NCBI GenBank assembly: GCA_003946805.1
Contig: RPSH01000016.1
Coordinates: 1 to 64,000 of the forward strand
Direction: 5' to 3'
Source: Bacillus sp. 2B10
Lineage (GTDB): Bacteria > Pseudomonadota > Alphaproteobacteria > Sphingomonadales > Sphingomonadaceae
Length of the DNA stretch: 64,000 nt
The notes below the pieces were generated by a model that was given only the letters and a program-made list of their open reading frames with translations, was not told the DNA's origin and searched no databases. Shown here piece after piece: positions 17,573-26,254 of the stretch. How positions within the stretch are numbered: the first letter of the stretch is position 1; every line of letters begins with the position of its first letter. The position numbers were made by a program, and so were the translations under genes.

Positions 17573-18826
17573 TTACCTGTCAATTAACCCGACAAGGTCG
17601 AGCGCTTCGAGCAGCGTGCGCCGCGCCGCCTCGATCCGCGCGGTCAGCGCCGGATCGCCAAGCTCTCCCGGCGCGATCCGCTCCGGCCAATGCGCCTCGA
17701 CCACCGCCGCGATCCGGTCGAGCCTGGCCGCGTCGGCCAGGAAGCGCGGGTCGATCGTCGCCGGATCGGCCACGACCCGCAGCCGCAGGCACGCCGGCCC
17801 GCCGCCATTGGCCATCGATTCGCGCACATCGACCACCTCCAGCCGCCGGATCGGCCCGTTGCCCGCGACCAGTTCCTGCAACCATTCCCACACGCCCGCC
17901 GTCTCGCGCGCTTCGGCCGGCAGGATCAGCGCCATGCCGCCGCCGTCCGGCAGCGTCACCAGCTGCGCGTTGAACAGGTAGGACGCGATGGCATCGGTCA
18001 GGCTGACCCGGTCGGCGGGCACCTCGACGATCTCGACCGACGGAATCGCGCCGCGCAGGTCGGCGAAGAAGCCGTCGCGATCGTGGAACGCCTGCTCGTG
18101 CGCGAACAGCACGCGCTCGTTGGCGACCGCCACGACGTCGTTGTGGAACGCCCCCGCCGCGATCGCCTCGTCCGACTGGCGCACGAACAGCGTCCGCGCC
18201 GGGTCGAGCGCATGCCCCCGCGCGATGGCCGCGCTGGCGTCGCGGTGCTGGCGGGCGGGGAAGGGACCGCCGGCCACGCCATAGACGAACACCTCGACAC
18301 CCGGCGCGCCGTGCGTCTCGCACAGCCGCATGTGATTGGCCGCGCCCTCGTCACCGAACGGCGCGGGGACCGGGCCATGCACCGCGAACGCCGGATCGGC
18401 GAAGGCGGTGCGCAACTGCTGCAACGTCGCGGGCCATTCGTGGCTGCGATGCGCCATCGTCACGAGGTTGGCGACGGTCAGGTGGCAGCGCCCGTCGCCG
18501 CAATCGGCGGCGGGGGAGACGGTCGCGGCATTGGCCGCCCACATCGCCGACGCCGACAGCGCCTGCGCCTGCAGATGGGGCGGGGCGGCGGCATAATCGC
18601 TCGCCAGTGCCGCCAGCCATGCGTGATCCGGCCGCGGATGCGGCAGCAGGATGCCCTGGGTCAGCCCCAGCGCGAGGTTCGCGCGCATCTTCGCGATCCC
18701 TTGCAACGCCGCCGCGCGCGGTCGCGACGTCTCGCCCGCGTTGCGCGTCGCGGCGAGGTTGCCGTGGCTCAGTCCCGCATAATTATGACTGGGACCGATG
18801 ATCCCGTCGAAATTGATCTCGCGCAT
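17573..18826 (-). CDS. astB: N-succinylarginine dihydrolase
   Basis: AstB converts N-succinylarginine to N-succinylornithine with release of ammonia and CO2, the second step of the AST arginine pathway. The 417-residue product has the family's N-terminus (EINFDGIIGPSHNYAGLS), the AHRSHEWP region, FHNDVVAVAN with its His, and GGGPACLRLRV with the catalytic cysteine. The start is ATG 18824-18826, or the GTG six bases upstream that overlaps the astA stop. It follows astA directly. Confidence 0.95.
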   Translation of the reverse strand: MREINFDGIIGPSHNYAGLSHGNLAATRNAGETSRPRAAALQGIAKMRANLALGLTQGILLPHPRPDHAWLAALASDYAAAPPHLQAQALSASAMWAANAATVSPAADCGDGRCHLTVANLVTMAHRSHEWPATLQQLRTAFADPAFAVHGPVPAPFGDEGAANHMRLCETHGAPGVEVFVYGVAGGPFPARQHRDASAAIARGHALDPARTLFVRQSDEAIAAGAFHNDVVAVANERVLFAHEQAFHDRDGFFADLRGAIPSVEIVEVPADRVSLTDAIASYLFNAQLVTLPDGGGMALILPAEARETAGVWEWLQELVAGNGPIRRLEVVDVRESMANGGGPACLRLRVVADPATIDPRFLADAARLDRIAAVVEAHWPERIAPGELGDPALTARIEAARRTLLEALDLVGLIDR

Positions 18827-18828
18827 GC

Positions 18829-19839
18829 TCACCGTCCCACCTGCGACACTGTATCACCGACATCCACGCCCAATGCCCGTGCCGCCGCCGCATCGATCAC
18901 GATGCCGTCGTCGCGCACCGTCGTCTCCGCCAGACACGCGCGGAACTCGGCCAGCCGTCCGGTCGCCAGCAGCGATGGCGTGCCGCCTTCGCCGATCGCC
19001 ACCACCTGCCGGTCGCGGCGGTCGCGCACCGTCGCGATCTGGTCGGTGCGCGCAGTCATCGTCGGCCCCCCGTCGAAGATGTCGACGTAATTCTCGTACG
19101 CGAAGCCTTCGTTCTCCAGCATCCGCATCGCCGCGCGGCCGGTGGGGTGGGGCAGGCCGATGACCCCGCGCGCCGCCTCGGGCAGCATCGCGATATAGAC
19201 CGGGTGGCGCGGCATCAGGTCGGCGATGAACTGGTTGCCGTGGATCGCATTGAACTGGTCGGCGTCCTGGAACGTCATGCCGAAGAATCTGCCCGCGACC
19301 CCGTCCCAGAACGGCGAACCGCCCGCCTCGTCGATGATCCCGCGCAACTCGGCCAGCACCCGGTCGGCAAAGCGCCCGCGGTGCCGTGCGATGAACAGGT
19401 AGCGCGACCGCGCGAGCAGCAGTCCCAGCCCGCCGGCCCGTTCGCCGGGATGCAGGAACAGTCCGCCGACCTCGCTCGCCCCCTCCAGATCGTTGACGAG
19501 ATTGAGGATGTCGGCGCGGAAGGTACGGCCCAGCGCCTCGCTATGCTTGGTCAGCGTCGCGACGCGATAGGAATAGAAGGGCCAGCGCTGCCCGACCTTG
19601 GTGAACACCTGGCACGTGCCGCGCACCTCGCCAGTGTCGATATTCTCCAGCACCAGCACGAACACTTCGTCACGTGGGCTATCCTCCTCATGGCTGAACG
19701 CCACCGCGCTGCGTTCCAGCCGGGTCGTCAGCGCGCTGCGATCGGGCGGCAGGTTGGTGAAGCCCCCGCCGGTCAGCTTGGCCATTTCGTACAGATATTT
19801 CAGGTCGCTTTCGCGCGCCGCACGGATTCGAAACGTCAC
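18829..19839 (-). CDS. astA: Arginine N-succinyltransferase
   Basis: AstA transfers succinyl from succinyl-CoA to arginine, committing it to the AST pathway. The 336-residue product matches AstA from FRIRAARESDLKYL through GGLFLHPGERAGGLG and GVIGLPHPTGRAAMRML. Start GTG 19837-19839 overlaps the stop of the M20 hydrolase gene (GTGA), indicating coupling. One subunit is seen; there is no second astA-like gene as in pseudomonads. astC and astD are not in the window. Confidence 0.95.
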   Translation of the reverse strand: MTFRIRAARESDLKYLYEMAKLTGGGFTNLPPDRSALTTRLERSAVAFSHEEDSPRDEVFVLVLENIDTGEVRGTCQVFTKVGQRWPFYSYRVATLTKHSEALGRTFRADILNLVNDLEGASEVGGLFLHPGERAGGLGLLLARSRYLFIARHRGRFADRVLAELRGIIDEAGGSPFWDGVAGRFFGMTFQDADQFNAIHGNQFIADLMPRHPVYIAMLPEAARGVIGLPHPTGRAAMRMLENEGFAYENYVDIFDGGPTMTARTDQIATVRDRRDRQVVAIGEGGTPSLLATGRLAEFRACLAETTVRDDGIVIDAAAARALGVDVGDTVSQVGR

Positions 19840-21044
19840 AATCCCCCCTGGCCCGCAATACGGGCAATCGCCAGTGCCGACAGGCCGGCGCGTTCGGCCA
19901 GGCTGTCGACGATCATATATTCCTGCGCCGAATGGATCGCGCCGCCGCGCACCCCCATCGTGTCGATCACCGGCACGCCGCATGCGGCGATGTTGTTGCC
20001 GTCGCATACCCCGCCGGTATCGCGCCACGCGATCGGGATCGACAGGTCGGCGCCGACCTGCCGGACCAGCGCGAACAGTTTCGCCGCGCCGGCGTCGATC
20101 GGCTTGGGCGGGCGGTTGAAGCTGCCATGCACCGCGATCTCGACCTCATGGGACGCCGCGACCATCGCCACCGCCGCGTCGATCTGCGACCGGGCGCGCG
20201 CGATCTCGTCCGCCCCGTGCGGGCGGAAATTGACGCGCAGCACGGCATGATCGGGCACGACGTTGTTCGGCCCGCCGCCATCGATCCGCGCCGGATTGAC
20301 CGCCAGTCGCGGTCCCCGCGCCGCGTTCAGGCGCAGCGCGATATCGGCGGCGGCGACGATCGCGTTGCGCCCTTCCTCCGGATTGCGCCCGGCATGGGCG
20401 CTGCGCCCGGTGACCACGATCGAGAAATTGCCGGTGCCGCCCCGCGCGCCTGCCAGCGTGCCGTCGGGCAAGGCGGGTTCGTAGGTGAAGGCGGCGACCT
20501 TGTCCTGCGCCACCCGCTCGATCAGCCGCGCGGAGGAAAACGACCCCGTCTCCTCGTCCGAGTTGATCATCACGTCATAGCCGAAGCGATCGCCGATCCC
20601 GCCCGCCTCGACCGCCTTCAGCGCGGCGAGCATCACCGCCAGCCCGCCCTTCATGTCGGCCGCGCCCGGACCGTTCAGCGTGCTGGCATCGACATAGCGC
20701 ATCGTCTGGAAGGCGTGGTCGGCGCCGTACACCGTGTCCATATGCCCGGTGAACAGCATCCGCACCGGCGCGTCCGGCCGGACCCGCACCAGCAGGTGCC
20801 GTCCATGGTCGATCGCGCGCACCGTGCCGTCGGCATCGACCGCCTCCACCGGATCGGGATCGACCAGCGTCACCTCGCCCGGCAACGCGGCGAACGCATC
20901 CGCCAGCAGCGCGGCCATGGCGTCCAGCCCGGCGACGTTGCGCGTCCCGCTGTTCACCGCCACCCATCGTTCGACCTGCGTCAGCATGGCCGTGCCGTCG
21001 ATCCTGTCGATCGCCCGGCGTTCGTGCCCGTCTATCCTGTCCAT
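19836..21044 (-). CDS. M20-family metallohydrolase of the AST operon
   Basis: The 402-residue product is an M20 zinc amidohydrolase: metal ligands in FTGHMDTVY, GPGAADMKGGLA and NSDEETGS, a dimerisation domain near 190-310, and a final His in GVRGGAIHSAQEY. M20 enzymes hydrolyse N-acyl amino acids. Being first in an operon with astA and astB, it may do the last AST step (succinylglutamate desuccinylation), normally done by the unrelated AstE; this is inference. An internal Met at residue 20 is an alternative start, since the first 19 residues look poorly conserved. Confidence 0.85.
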   Translation of the reverse strand: MDRIDGHERRAIDRIDGTAMLTQVERWVAVNSGTRNVAGLDAMAALLADAFAALPGEVTLVDPDPVEAVDADGTVRAIDHGRHLLVRVRPDAPVRMLFTGHMDTVYGADHAFQTMRYVDASTLNGPGAADMKGGLAVMLAALKAVEAGGIGDRFGYDVMINSDEETGSFSSARLIERVAQDKVAAFTYEPALPDGTLAGARGGTGNFSIVVTGRSAHAGRNPEEGRNAIVAAADIALRLNAARGPRLAVNPARIDGGGPNNVVPDHAVLRVNFRPHGADEIARARSQIDAAVAMVAASHEVEIAVHGSFNRPPKPIDAGAAKLFALVRQVGADLSIPIAWRDTGGVCDGNNIAACGVPVIDTMGVRGGAIHSAQEYMIVDSLAERAGLSALAIARIAGQGGL

Positions 21045-21147
21045 CGCCCTGTCCTAGAGGGATATGGTATCAAACGGAACCTCTTGTGGATGGCGAGGAG
21101 TGAGTCGTGCGCTGTCGTCGAGCATGACCCACCTCGTTTGAACCAGA

Positions 21148-21231
21148 CGTTATCCCAGCGAAGGCTGGGATCTCCCGGTTGAAACGCGCTGCAGGAGCCG
21201 CGCGAGGCCCCAGCCTTTGCTGGGGCGACGT
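21148..21231. repeat. Dispersed inverted-repeat element (TATCCCAGCGAAGGCTGGGA arms)
   Basis: The left arm, with CCCAGCGAAGGCTGGG, and the right arm, with CCCCAGCCTTTGCTGGGG, are near reverse complements around a short centre. A single arm of the same type lies at 29227-29256. Confidence 0.75.
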
Positions 21232-21277
21232 TTCGAGGCAGATCGCCCAGGCTATAGGGCCGATCGACATTCAGGCC

Positions 21278-21356
21278 GTACCCCCGCGCAGGCGGGGGTC
21301 CAGAGTAACGGCAGGACGACATTCGTGGCTCTGGACCCCCGCCTGCGCGGGGGTAC
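21278..21356. repeat. Dispersed inverted-repeat element (GTACCCCCGCGCAGGCGGGGG arms)
   Basis: The arms are perfect mirror images (GTACCCCCGCGCAGGCGGGGG at left, its complement ending at 21356), extended by TCCAGAG/CTCTGGA. It is one of the clearest copies of the most common arm type in the window. Confidence 0.9.
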
Positions 21357-21419
21357 GTGAACCAGAAAGGCTCCTGATCCTGCTGAATGGCGCTCCAGTT
21401 CGCTGAATGTCGATCGGTC

Positions 21420-22316
21420 CTAGAACGCGTACACCAGCGACGCCCGCCCGGTGGTATCGGTGTTGACCCGCCCGACCGGCGGGCGGCTTTCGAACTGGAT
21501 GTTGTACGACAGCCGCGCCGACAGCGGCCCCAGCAGCTTGGCATCGACCGCGGTCATGCTGGTGACGGTGCTGTTCGCATCCTGCAGATAGGCGGAGGTA
21601 TCCTGCCGCAGCGTCAGCGCCGGCGTCATCCGCCAGTCGAAATCGACCGACCCGCGCGCCGCCAGATTGCGCTCGGCCTCGCCGGTGGTGAACGACGTAT
21701 AGCGGAATGCCGGACCCAGTTCGAGGTCGAGCGTCACCGGCCCCTTGGCGACCACGGTATAGCCCGCGCCGCTCGACGCCGAATACCGGTCGTAATAGCC
21801 GAAGAACTTGTCCGATTCATACTGCGCCGCGCCATAGACATACAGCCGGTCGTCGACCTTGTAGTTCGGTTCGAACGCGGCGAGATAATGTTCCCGCGTC
21901 GGGATGTTGTTGGTTTCCTGGTAATCCGCCTGCAATTTCAGCTTGTGGCGCCAGCGATATCCCTCGCGCGACAGATCGAGGATCGCGGTCACGCCCAGGC
22001 TGTCCGAATTGCCGCCGTTGATCCACCCGCCGACTTCCGCCCGCCCCTTGACCAGCGCGCCGAACGATGCGGTGCGCAGCCGCTTCTCGGTCTTTTCCGA
22101 CCGTTCGAACGTATAGTGCGACGCCAGTTCGGCGATCTTCTGCGAATGTTTCGGCGCCGCCTTGCGCGCATAGCGCACGATCGTTGCGACATCGTTGTCG
22201 TTGCCCGACGCCATCGCCTCCTCCAGCATCGTCCGGATCTCGATCGGCAGATCGGGCTCGGGCGGCGGCTCGGCATAATAGGCGCCGAGCGGCAGGAGGA
22301 ATGCGGGGTTGAGCAT
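21420..22316 (-). CDS. DUF481 outer-membrane beta-barrel-like protein
   Basis: The 298-residue product has an N-terminal helical part (about 20-85, charged) followed by alternating amphipathic strands ending in aromatic residues (VGGWINGGNSDSLGVTAILDL, GPAFRYTSFTTGEAERNLAARG, and the final GRASLVYAF). This matches DUF481 salt-induced outer membrane proteins. The leader is short (MLNPAFLLPLGAYYA), and an in-frame stop lies just upstream, so a longer signal is excluded. Transport or structural role unknown. Confidence 0.8.
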   Translation of the reverse strand: MLNPAFLLPLGAYYAEPPPEPDLPIEIRTMLEEAMASGNDNDVATIVRYARKAAPKHSQKIAELASHYTFERSEKTEKRLRTASFGALVKGRAEVGGWINGGNSDSLGVTAILDLSREGYRWRHKLKLQADYQETNNIPTREHYLAAFEPNYKVDDRLYVYGAAQYESDKFFGYYDRYSASSGAGYTVVAKGPVTLDLELGPAFRYTSFTTGEAERNLAARGSVDFDWRMTPALTLRQDTSAYLQDANSTVTSMTAVDAKLLGPLSARLSYNIQFESRPPVGRVNTDTTGRASLVYAF

Positions 22317-22380
22317 CACCGCCCGCTATAGCCGATCCGATGGACCGGGGCTGAACGGCTCGTCCCGCCGATCGGGCAGT

Positions 22381-22860
22381 TCACCGATGCAAATGATCGG
22401 CAAATCCGGCAATCACCTGTTCGTACAGCGCCTTCTTGAACGGCACGATCATCGTCGGCAGGTCGGCCGGGTCGGCCCAGCGCCATGCGCGGAACTCGGG
22501 CTCGGGCGTCCGGATGTCGATATCGCCATCCTCGCCCTCGAACGCGAACAGGAACCAGCGCTGCCGCTGTCCGCGCCATTTCCCTCTCCATATCCTGCCG
22601 ATCATGCCATCGGGCAGGTCGTAGAACAGCTCTTCGGGGCGTTCCGCGATCAGCCGCACCTTGTCGGCCTGTACGCCGGTTTCCTCGCGCAGTTCGCGCA
22701 CCGCCGCGTCGATCGGCGCCTCGCCCGGATCGATCCCGCCCTGCGGCATCTGCCACGCCTCCAGCGTCGAATCGAGCCGCTGGCCGACGAACACCCGGCG
22801 ATCGCGGTTCAGCAGCATGACGCCCGCGCACGGGCGATAGGGAAGGGTGGTCTTGTCCAT
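22381..22860 (-). CDS. rppH: RNA pyrophosphohydrolase (Nudix)
   Basis: RppH removes pyrophosphate from the 5' end of mRNAs, opening them to RNase E decay. The 159-residue protein has the Nudix box at 41-63 (GGIDPGEAPIDAAVRELREETGV) and family-typical YRPCAGVMLLN, EAWQMPQGG and RQRWFLFAFEG. Ap4A hydrolysis is the alternative historical name for the same family. It is divergent from the deacetylase gene, 63 bp apart. Confidence 0.94.
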   Translation of the reverse strand: MDKTTLPYRPCAGVMLLNRDRRVFVGQRLDSTLEAWQMPQGGIDPGEAPIDAAVRELREETGVQADKVRLIAERPEELFYDLPDGMIGRIWRGKWRGQRQRWFLFAFEGEDGDIDIRTPEPEFRAWRWADPADLPTMIVPFKKALYEQVIAGFADHLHR

Positions 22861-22923
22861 GTCCGCTTCCTACCCACCGCGCACCGCTTTTGCGAGGCGC
22901 ATCGGCACCTTATCTGTGTTCGG

Positions 22924-23832
22924 GTGATCCCCGTCGTCCACCATCCGCACTATGTCGCCGAAAGCCCGCCGGGTAGCCGCTATCGCTGGGGCAAGAACGG
23001 ACTCGTCCGCGACCTGCTGCTCGACTTGGGGCCGGCGATCGACTGGCATGGCTGCGATCCCATGCCGCGCGGGTGGATCGAGGCGGTGCACGACGACAGC
23101 TACGTCGCGGAGGTGATCGAGGCCCGCGTGCCGCCGCACAAGGAACGCCGCATCGGTTTTGCCGTCACCCCGCCGATGGCGCTGCGCGCACAGGCGGTGC
23201 CCGGCGGGACCTATGCCGCCGCGCGCGTTGCGATGGAGCGCGGCTATGCCGCCAACACCGCCGGCGGCAGCCACCATGCGCTGGCGGACACGGGGGCGGG
23301 CTATTGCGTGTTCAACGACCTCGCCATCGCCGCCAACCGGTTGGTCGACGAGGGGACGTGCGAGCGCGTGCTGGTGGTCGATGTCGACGTCCATCAGGGC
23401 GACGGCACCGCCTCGCTGCTCGCGGGACGCACCGGGCTTGCCACCTATTCGATCCATGCCGACAAGAATTTCCCGGCGCGCAAGGCCGTGTCGACGCTCG
23501 ACGTGCCCCTGCCCGACGGCGTCGGCGACGACGAATATCTGACGACGCTCGAAGCGACGCTCGTGCCGCTGATCGACGGCTTCGGCCCCACGCTGCTGCT
23601 CTATCAGGCCGGTGTCGATCCGTTCGCCGACGACCGGCTGGGCCGGCTGGCGCTGACGCAGGCGGGTCTCGACGAACGCGACCGCTGGATCGGACGGTTG
23701 GCGAGGGCGCGTGGCCTGCCGATCGCCAGCGCGCTGGGCGGCGGCTATGGCGACCTGCTCGAAGTGTCGCGCCGCCACGTCGCGTCGATCGTCGCGGTGG
23801 CGCAGGGAACCGGGATCGCGCCGTACGCGTAA
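22924..23832 (+). CDS. Histone-deacetylase superfamily hydrolase
   Basis: Bacterial members deacetylate acetylpolyamines, acetoin-related or protein substrates with a zinc site. The 302-residue product has the tandem His117-His118 (GGSHHA), the ligands Asp155 and His157 (VVDVDVHQGDGTA), and a late aspartate in LYQAGVDPFADDRLG. The start is GTG 22924 (MIPVVHHPHY), which gives the family's usual N-terminus; no ATG is available upstream. It lies 8 bp before the photolyase gene, suggesting cotranscription. Substrate unknown. Confidence 0.9.
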   Translation: MIPVVHHPHYVAESPPGSRYRWGKNGLVRDLLLDLGPAIDWHGCDPMPRGWIEAVHDDSYVAEVIEARVPPHKERRIGFAVTPPMALRAQAVPGGTYAAARVAMERGYAANTAGGSHHALADTGAGYCVFNDLAIAANRLVDEGTCERVLVVDVDVHQGDGTASLLAGRTGLATYSIHADKNFPARKAVSTLDVPLPDGVGDDEYLTTLEATLVPLIDGFGPTLLLYQAGVDPFADDRLGRLALTQAGLDERDRWIGRLARARGLPIASALGGGYGDLLEVSRRHVASIVAVAQGTGIAPYA

Positions 23833-23840
23833 CCCCGGGG

Positions 23841-25205
23841 ATGACCGACCCTGTCCTGCTCTGGCTCCGCCAGGACCTCCGCCTGCGCGATCAGCCCGCG
23901 CTCCTCGCCGCGATCGAGGACGGCGACGTCATCCCGGTCTATGTTCTGGACGACAAGGCACCCGGCGACTGGGCGATCGGCGGCGCACAGCGCTGGTGGC
24001 TGCACCACAGCCTCGCCGCCTTCGCCGCGGCATTGAAGGCAAAGGATTCGCGCCTGATCCTGCGCCGCGGCGATGCCGCCGCCGAACTGCGCAAGCTGTG
24101 CGAGGAAACCGGCGCGACCCGTATCCACGCGATGCGCCATTACGAACCATGGTGGGTGAAGGCGCAGGACGCGCTGGGCGACGCGCTCACCCTCCACGAC
24201 GGCAACCACCTGCGCCCGCCCGACAGCGTCCGCACCGGTTCGGGTGGCATGTTCAAGATTTATTCGTCCTTCTGGAAGGCGCTGAACCAGATGCTGCCGC
24301 CCGAGGATCCGGCACCGATGCCGCGTGCCATTCCGTCGCCGTCCTCATGGCCGAAGTCGGACAAGCTCGCCGACTGGGGCCTGCTGCCGACCGGGCCCGA
24401 CTGGTCGACCGCCTTCGGCAAGGCATGGCACCCCGGCGAGGACGGCGGGTACAAGGCGCTGAAATCCTTCGCGACCCGCGTCGACGACTATGGCGAGGCG
24501 CGCAACCTGCCCTCGATCGACGGCAGCTCGAACCTGTCGCCGCACCTGCACCATGGCGAGATCACGCCGCGGCAAATCTGGGCGGCGCTGGGCGGGCGGG
24601 GCGACAGCCTGACCACCTTCCGCAAGGAACTGGCGTGGCGCGACTTCACCAGCGGCGTCATCCTGTCGATGCCCGACTATGCCGACGCCAATGGCCGCCC
24701 GCGCTACGACAAGCTCAAATGGCGCAGCGACGCCGCGGCGAAGCGCGATCTGAAGGCATGGCAGCAGGGCCGCACCGGCTATCCGATCGTCGATGCCGGG
24801 ATGCGCCAGCTGTGGCAGGTCGGCTGGATGCACAACCGCGTGCGGATGATCGCCGCATCGTTCCTCGTCAAGCACCTGCTGATCGACTGGCGCGAGGGCG
24901 AGCGCTGGTATTGGGACTGTCTGGTCGATGCCGATTACGGCAACAATTCGGTGAACTGGCAATGGGTCGCGGGCACCGGGGTCGATTCGAACATGTTCGG
25001 GCGGATCATGGCGCCGTTGACACAGTCGGAGAAATTCGACGCCGCCGACTATATCCGCCGCTGGGTGCCCGAACTGGCGAAGCTGTCGGACGCCACGATC
25101 CACGACCCCGATGCTTCAGGCTGTCGGCCGAAGGATTATCCGGAAAAGATCATCGACCACCGCGAAGCGCGCGAACGCGCGCTGGCGGCGGCGCGGGGAA
25201 TCTAA
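23841..25205 (+). CDS. phr: Deoxyribodipyrimidine photolyase
   Basis: The enzyme uses blue light and FAD to split pyrimidine dimers in DNA. The 454-residue product has the N-terminal antenna domain (LLWLRQDLRLRDQPALLAA) and the FAD domain with SNLSPHLHHGEITPRQIW, KELAWRDF, GYPIVDAGMRQL, WMHNRVRMIAASFL and the DADYGNNSVNWQWVAGTG loop typical of class I CPD photolyases. A cryptochrome role cannot be fully excluded, but all repair motifs are present. Confidence 0.95.
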   Translation: MTDPVLLWLRQDLRLRDQPALLAAIEDGDVIPVYVLDDKAPGDWAIGGAQRWWLHHSLAAFAAALKAKDSRLILRRGDAAAELRKLCEETGATRIHAMRHYEPWWVKAQDALGDALTLHDGNHLRPPDSVRTGSGGMFKIYSSFWKALNQMLPPEDPAPMPRAIPSPSSWPKSDKLADWGLLPTGPDWSTAFGKAWHPGEDGGYKALKSFATRVDDYGEARNLPSIDGSSNLSPHLHHGEITPRQIWAALGGRGDSLTTFRKELAWRDFTSGVILSMPDYADANGRPRYDKLKWRSDAAAKRDLKAWQQGRTGYPIVDAGMRQLWQVGWMHNRVRMIAASFLVKHLLIDWREGERWYWDCLVDADYGNNSVNWQWVAGTGVDSNMFGRIMAPLTQSEKFDAADYIRRWVPELAKLSDATIHDPDASGCRPKDYPEKIIDHREARERALAAARGI

Positions 25206-25217
25206 CCTGCGGAAACC

Positions 25218-25300
25218 GTATCCCCGCGGAGGCGGGGATCCAGAGCCAGAAGCGAGACGGCAGTTCCTGCCGCTCTGGACCCCCGCCTGCGCGGGGGTAC
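25218..25300. repeat. Dispersed inverted-repeat element between convergent genes
   Basis: Left arm GTATCCCCGCGGAGGCGGGGATCCAGAG and right arm CTCTGGACCCCCGCCTGCGCGGGGGTAC lie between the convergent photolyase and lipoprotein genes. Position and shape would suit a bidirectional transcription stop. Confidence 0.85.
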
Positions 25301-25313
25301 GGTTTGCGTGCGC

Positions 25314-25784
25314 CTACCCGCACAACCCCCGCCCGGCCGGATCGCGCAGCGCCGCCGCTTCCGACGCGCTGTCGCTCAGCCGGTCGACCTGCAATCCGCT
25401 GAGCGACGCCCGCTTCGTGCACAGCGCCTCGCACGCCTCCGGCAGTTTCCCGGGCAGGCGGATGCGATCACCGTCGAACGCCGCCGCGAACGTGCAATCC
25501 CGGCCGAGGTCGACCCGCAGCTGTTCGCCCTCGCGGACAAAGCCACCCCGTCCGCTGCACCCGATGCCGTCGCCATAATCGATGAACATGCCGATGCGGC
25601 GATCGGTGACGCACATCCGGTCGCCCTCGCGCGCGTACAGCCCGACCGGAGTCGCGCCTGCGGAATCACGCACCACGTCGCGCGCGATCGCTGCCTGCTC
25701 CAGCGCCGCGCCTTCGACCGTCTCGGGCGCAGAACCGCCTTGCGAACATCCCGCCAGGAGCAGCGCCACGGCGATCCACCTCAT
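25314..25784 (-). CDS. Small lipoprotein of unknown function
   Basis: The 156-residue product starts [13 protein letters not shown], a short leader with a clear lipobox, so the mature protein should begin at the cysteine. It contains five further cysteines ([28 protein letters not shown]) that could form disulfides in the periplasm. No named domain is recognised. The ATG overlaps the hisI stop (ATGA), so it is coupled to hisI. Confidence 0.75.
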   Translation of the reverse strand: MRWIAVALLLAGCSQGGSAPETVEGAALEQAAIARDVVRDSAGATPVGLYAREGDRMCVTDRRIGMFIDYGDGIGCSGRGGFVREGEQLRVDLGRDCTFAAAFDGDRIRLPGKLPEACEALCTKRASLSGLQVDRLSDSASEAAALRDPAGRGLCG

Positions 25785-26140
25785 GCCACGGGCACCAGCC
25801 GATCGCCTGCGATCCGGCGAAAGAAGCAGCTGTCGGCCCCGGTATGGCACGCCGGCCCGGCCGGCTCGCAGCGCAGCCACAGCGCGTCCTGATCGCAATC
25901 GATCCGTATCTCGACCACGCGCAACACATTCCCCGACGTCTCGCCCTTCCGCCACAAAGCCCCCCGACTCCGCGACCAGAAGGTCGCCTCGCCGCTGTCG
26001 ATCGTCATCCGCAGCGCGTCGGCGTTCATGTGCGCGACCATCAACGGCCCCCCGGTGGCGGCGTCCACGCACACCGCGGTCAGCAATCCGTCGGCGTCGA
26101 ACTTGGGATTCAGGGTCAGGCCGGTATCGCGCTGGGTCAT
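25781..26140 (-). CDS. hisI: Phosphoribosyl-AMP cyclohydrolase
   Basis: HisI opens the purine ring of phosphoribosyl-AMP in histidine synthesis. The 119-residue single-domain protein has the Mg/Zn signature DCDQD (Asp81, Cys82, Asp83, Asp85) with zinc ligands Cys98 and Cys105 (ACHTGADSC), and GETSGN. ATG 26138-26140 is taken over a TTG two codons upstream. No other his genes are close. It is divergent from purF. Confidence 0.95.
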   Translation of the reverse strand: MTQRDTGLTLNPKFDADGLLTAVCVDAATGGPLMVAHMNADALRMTIDSGEATFWSRSRGALWRKGETSGNVLRVVEIRIDCDQDALWLRCEPAGPACHTGADSCFFRRIAGDRLVPVA

Positions 26141-26254
26141 GCGCAACCCCTATCGCCGATCATGGTTCCGCCGCAATCGACGATCAAAGGGCGACAAACC
26201 GATTACGCCTCCCTATATGGCAGCCGCGTGACACGCTTATCCCCGGAAGGGCCT
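26141..26254. promoter_or_regulatory. Divergent hisI/purF intergenic region
   Basis: This 114-bp gap must hold promoters for hisI (leftward) and purF (rightward). It contains the AT-richer stretch GCCTCCCTATATGGCAG (26206-26222), whose CTATAT is a candidate -10 for purF. No clear operator such as a PurR box is seen. Confidence 0.35.

Larger units (their letters stand above)
21045..21419. other. Intergenic region with two palindromic repeat elements
   Basis: The 375 bp between the M20 gene and the DUF481 gene, both on the minus strand, consist largely of the elements at 21148-21231 and 21278-21356. A promoter for the AST operon must lie near 21045-21140, but no convincing -35/-10 pair is seen. 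No ORF is supported. Confidence 0.6.
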
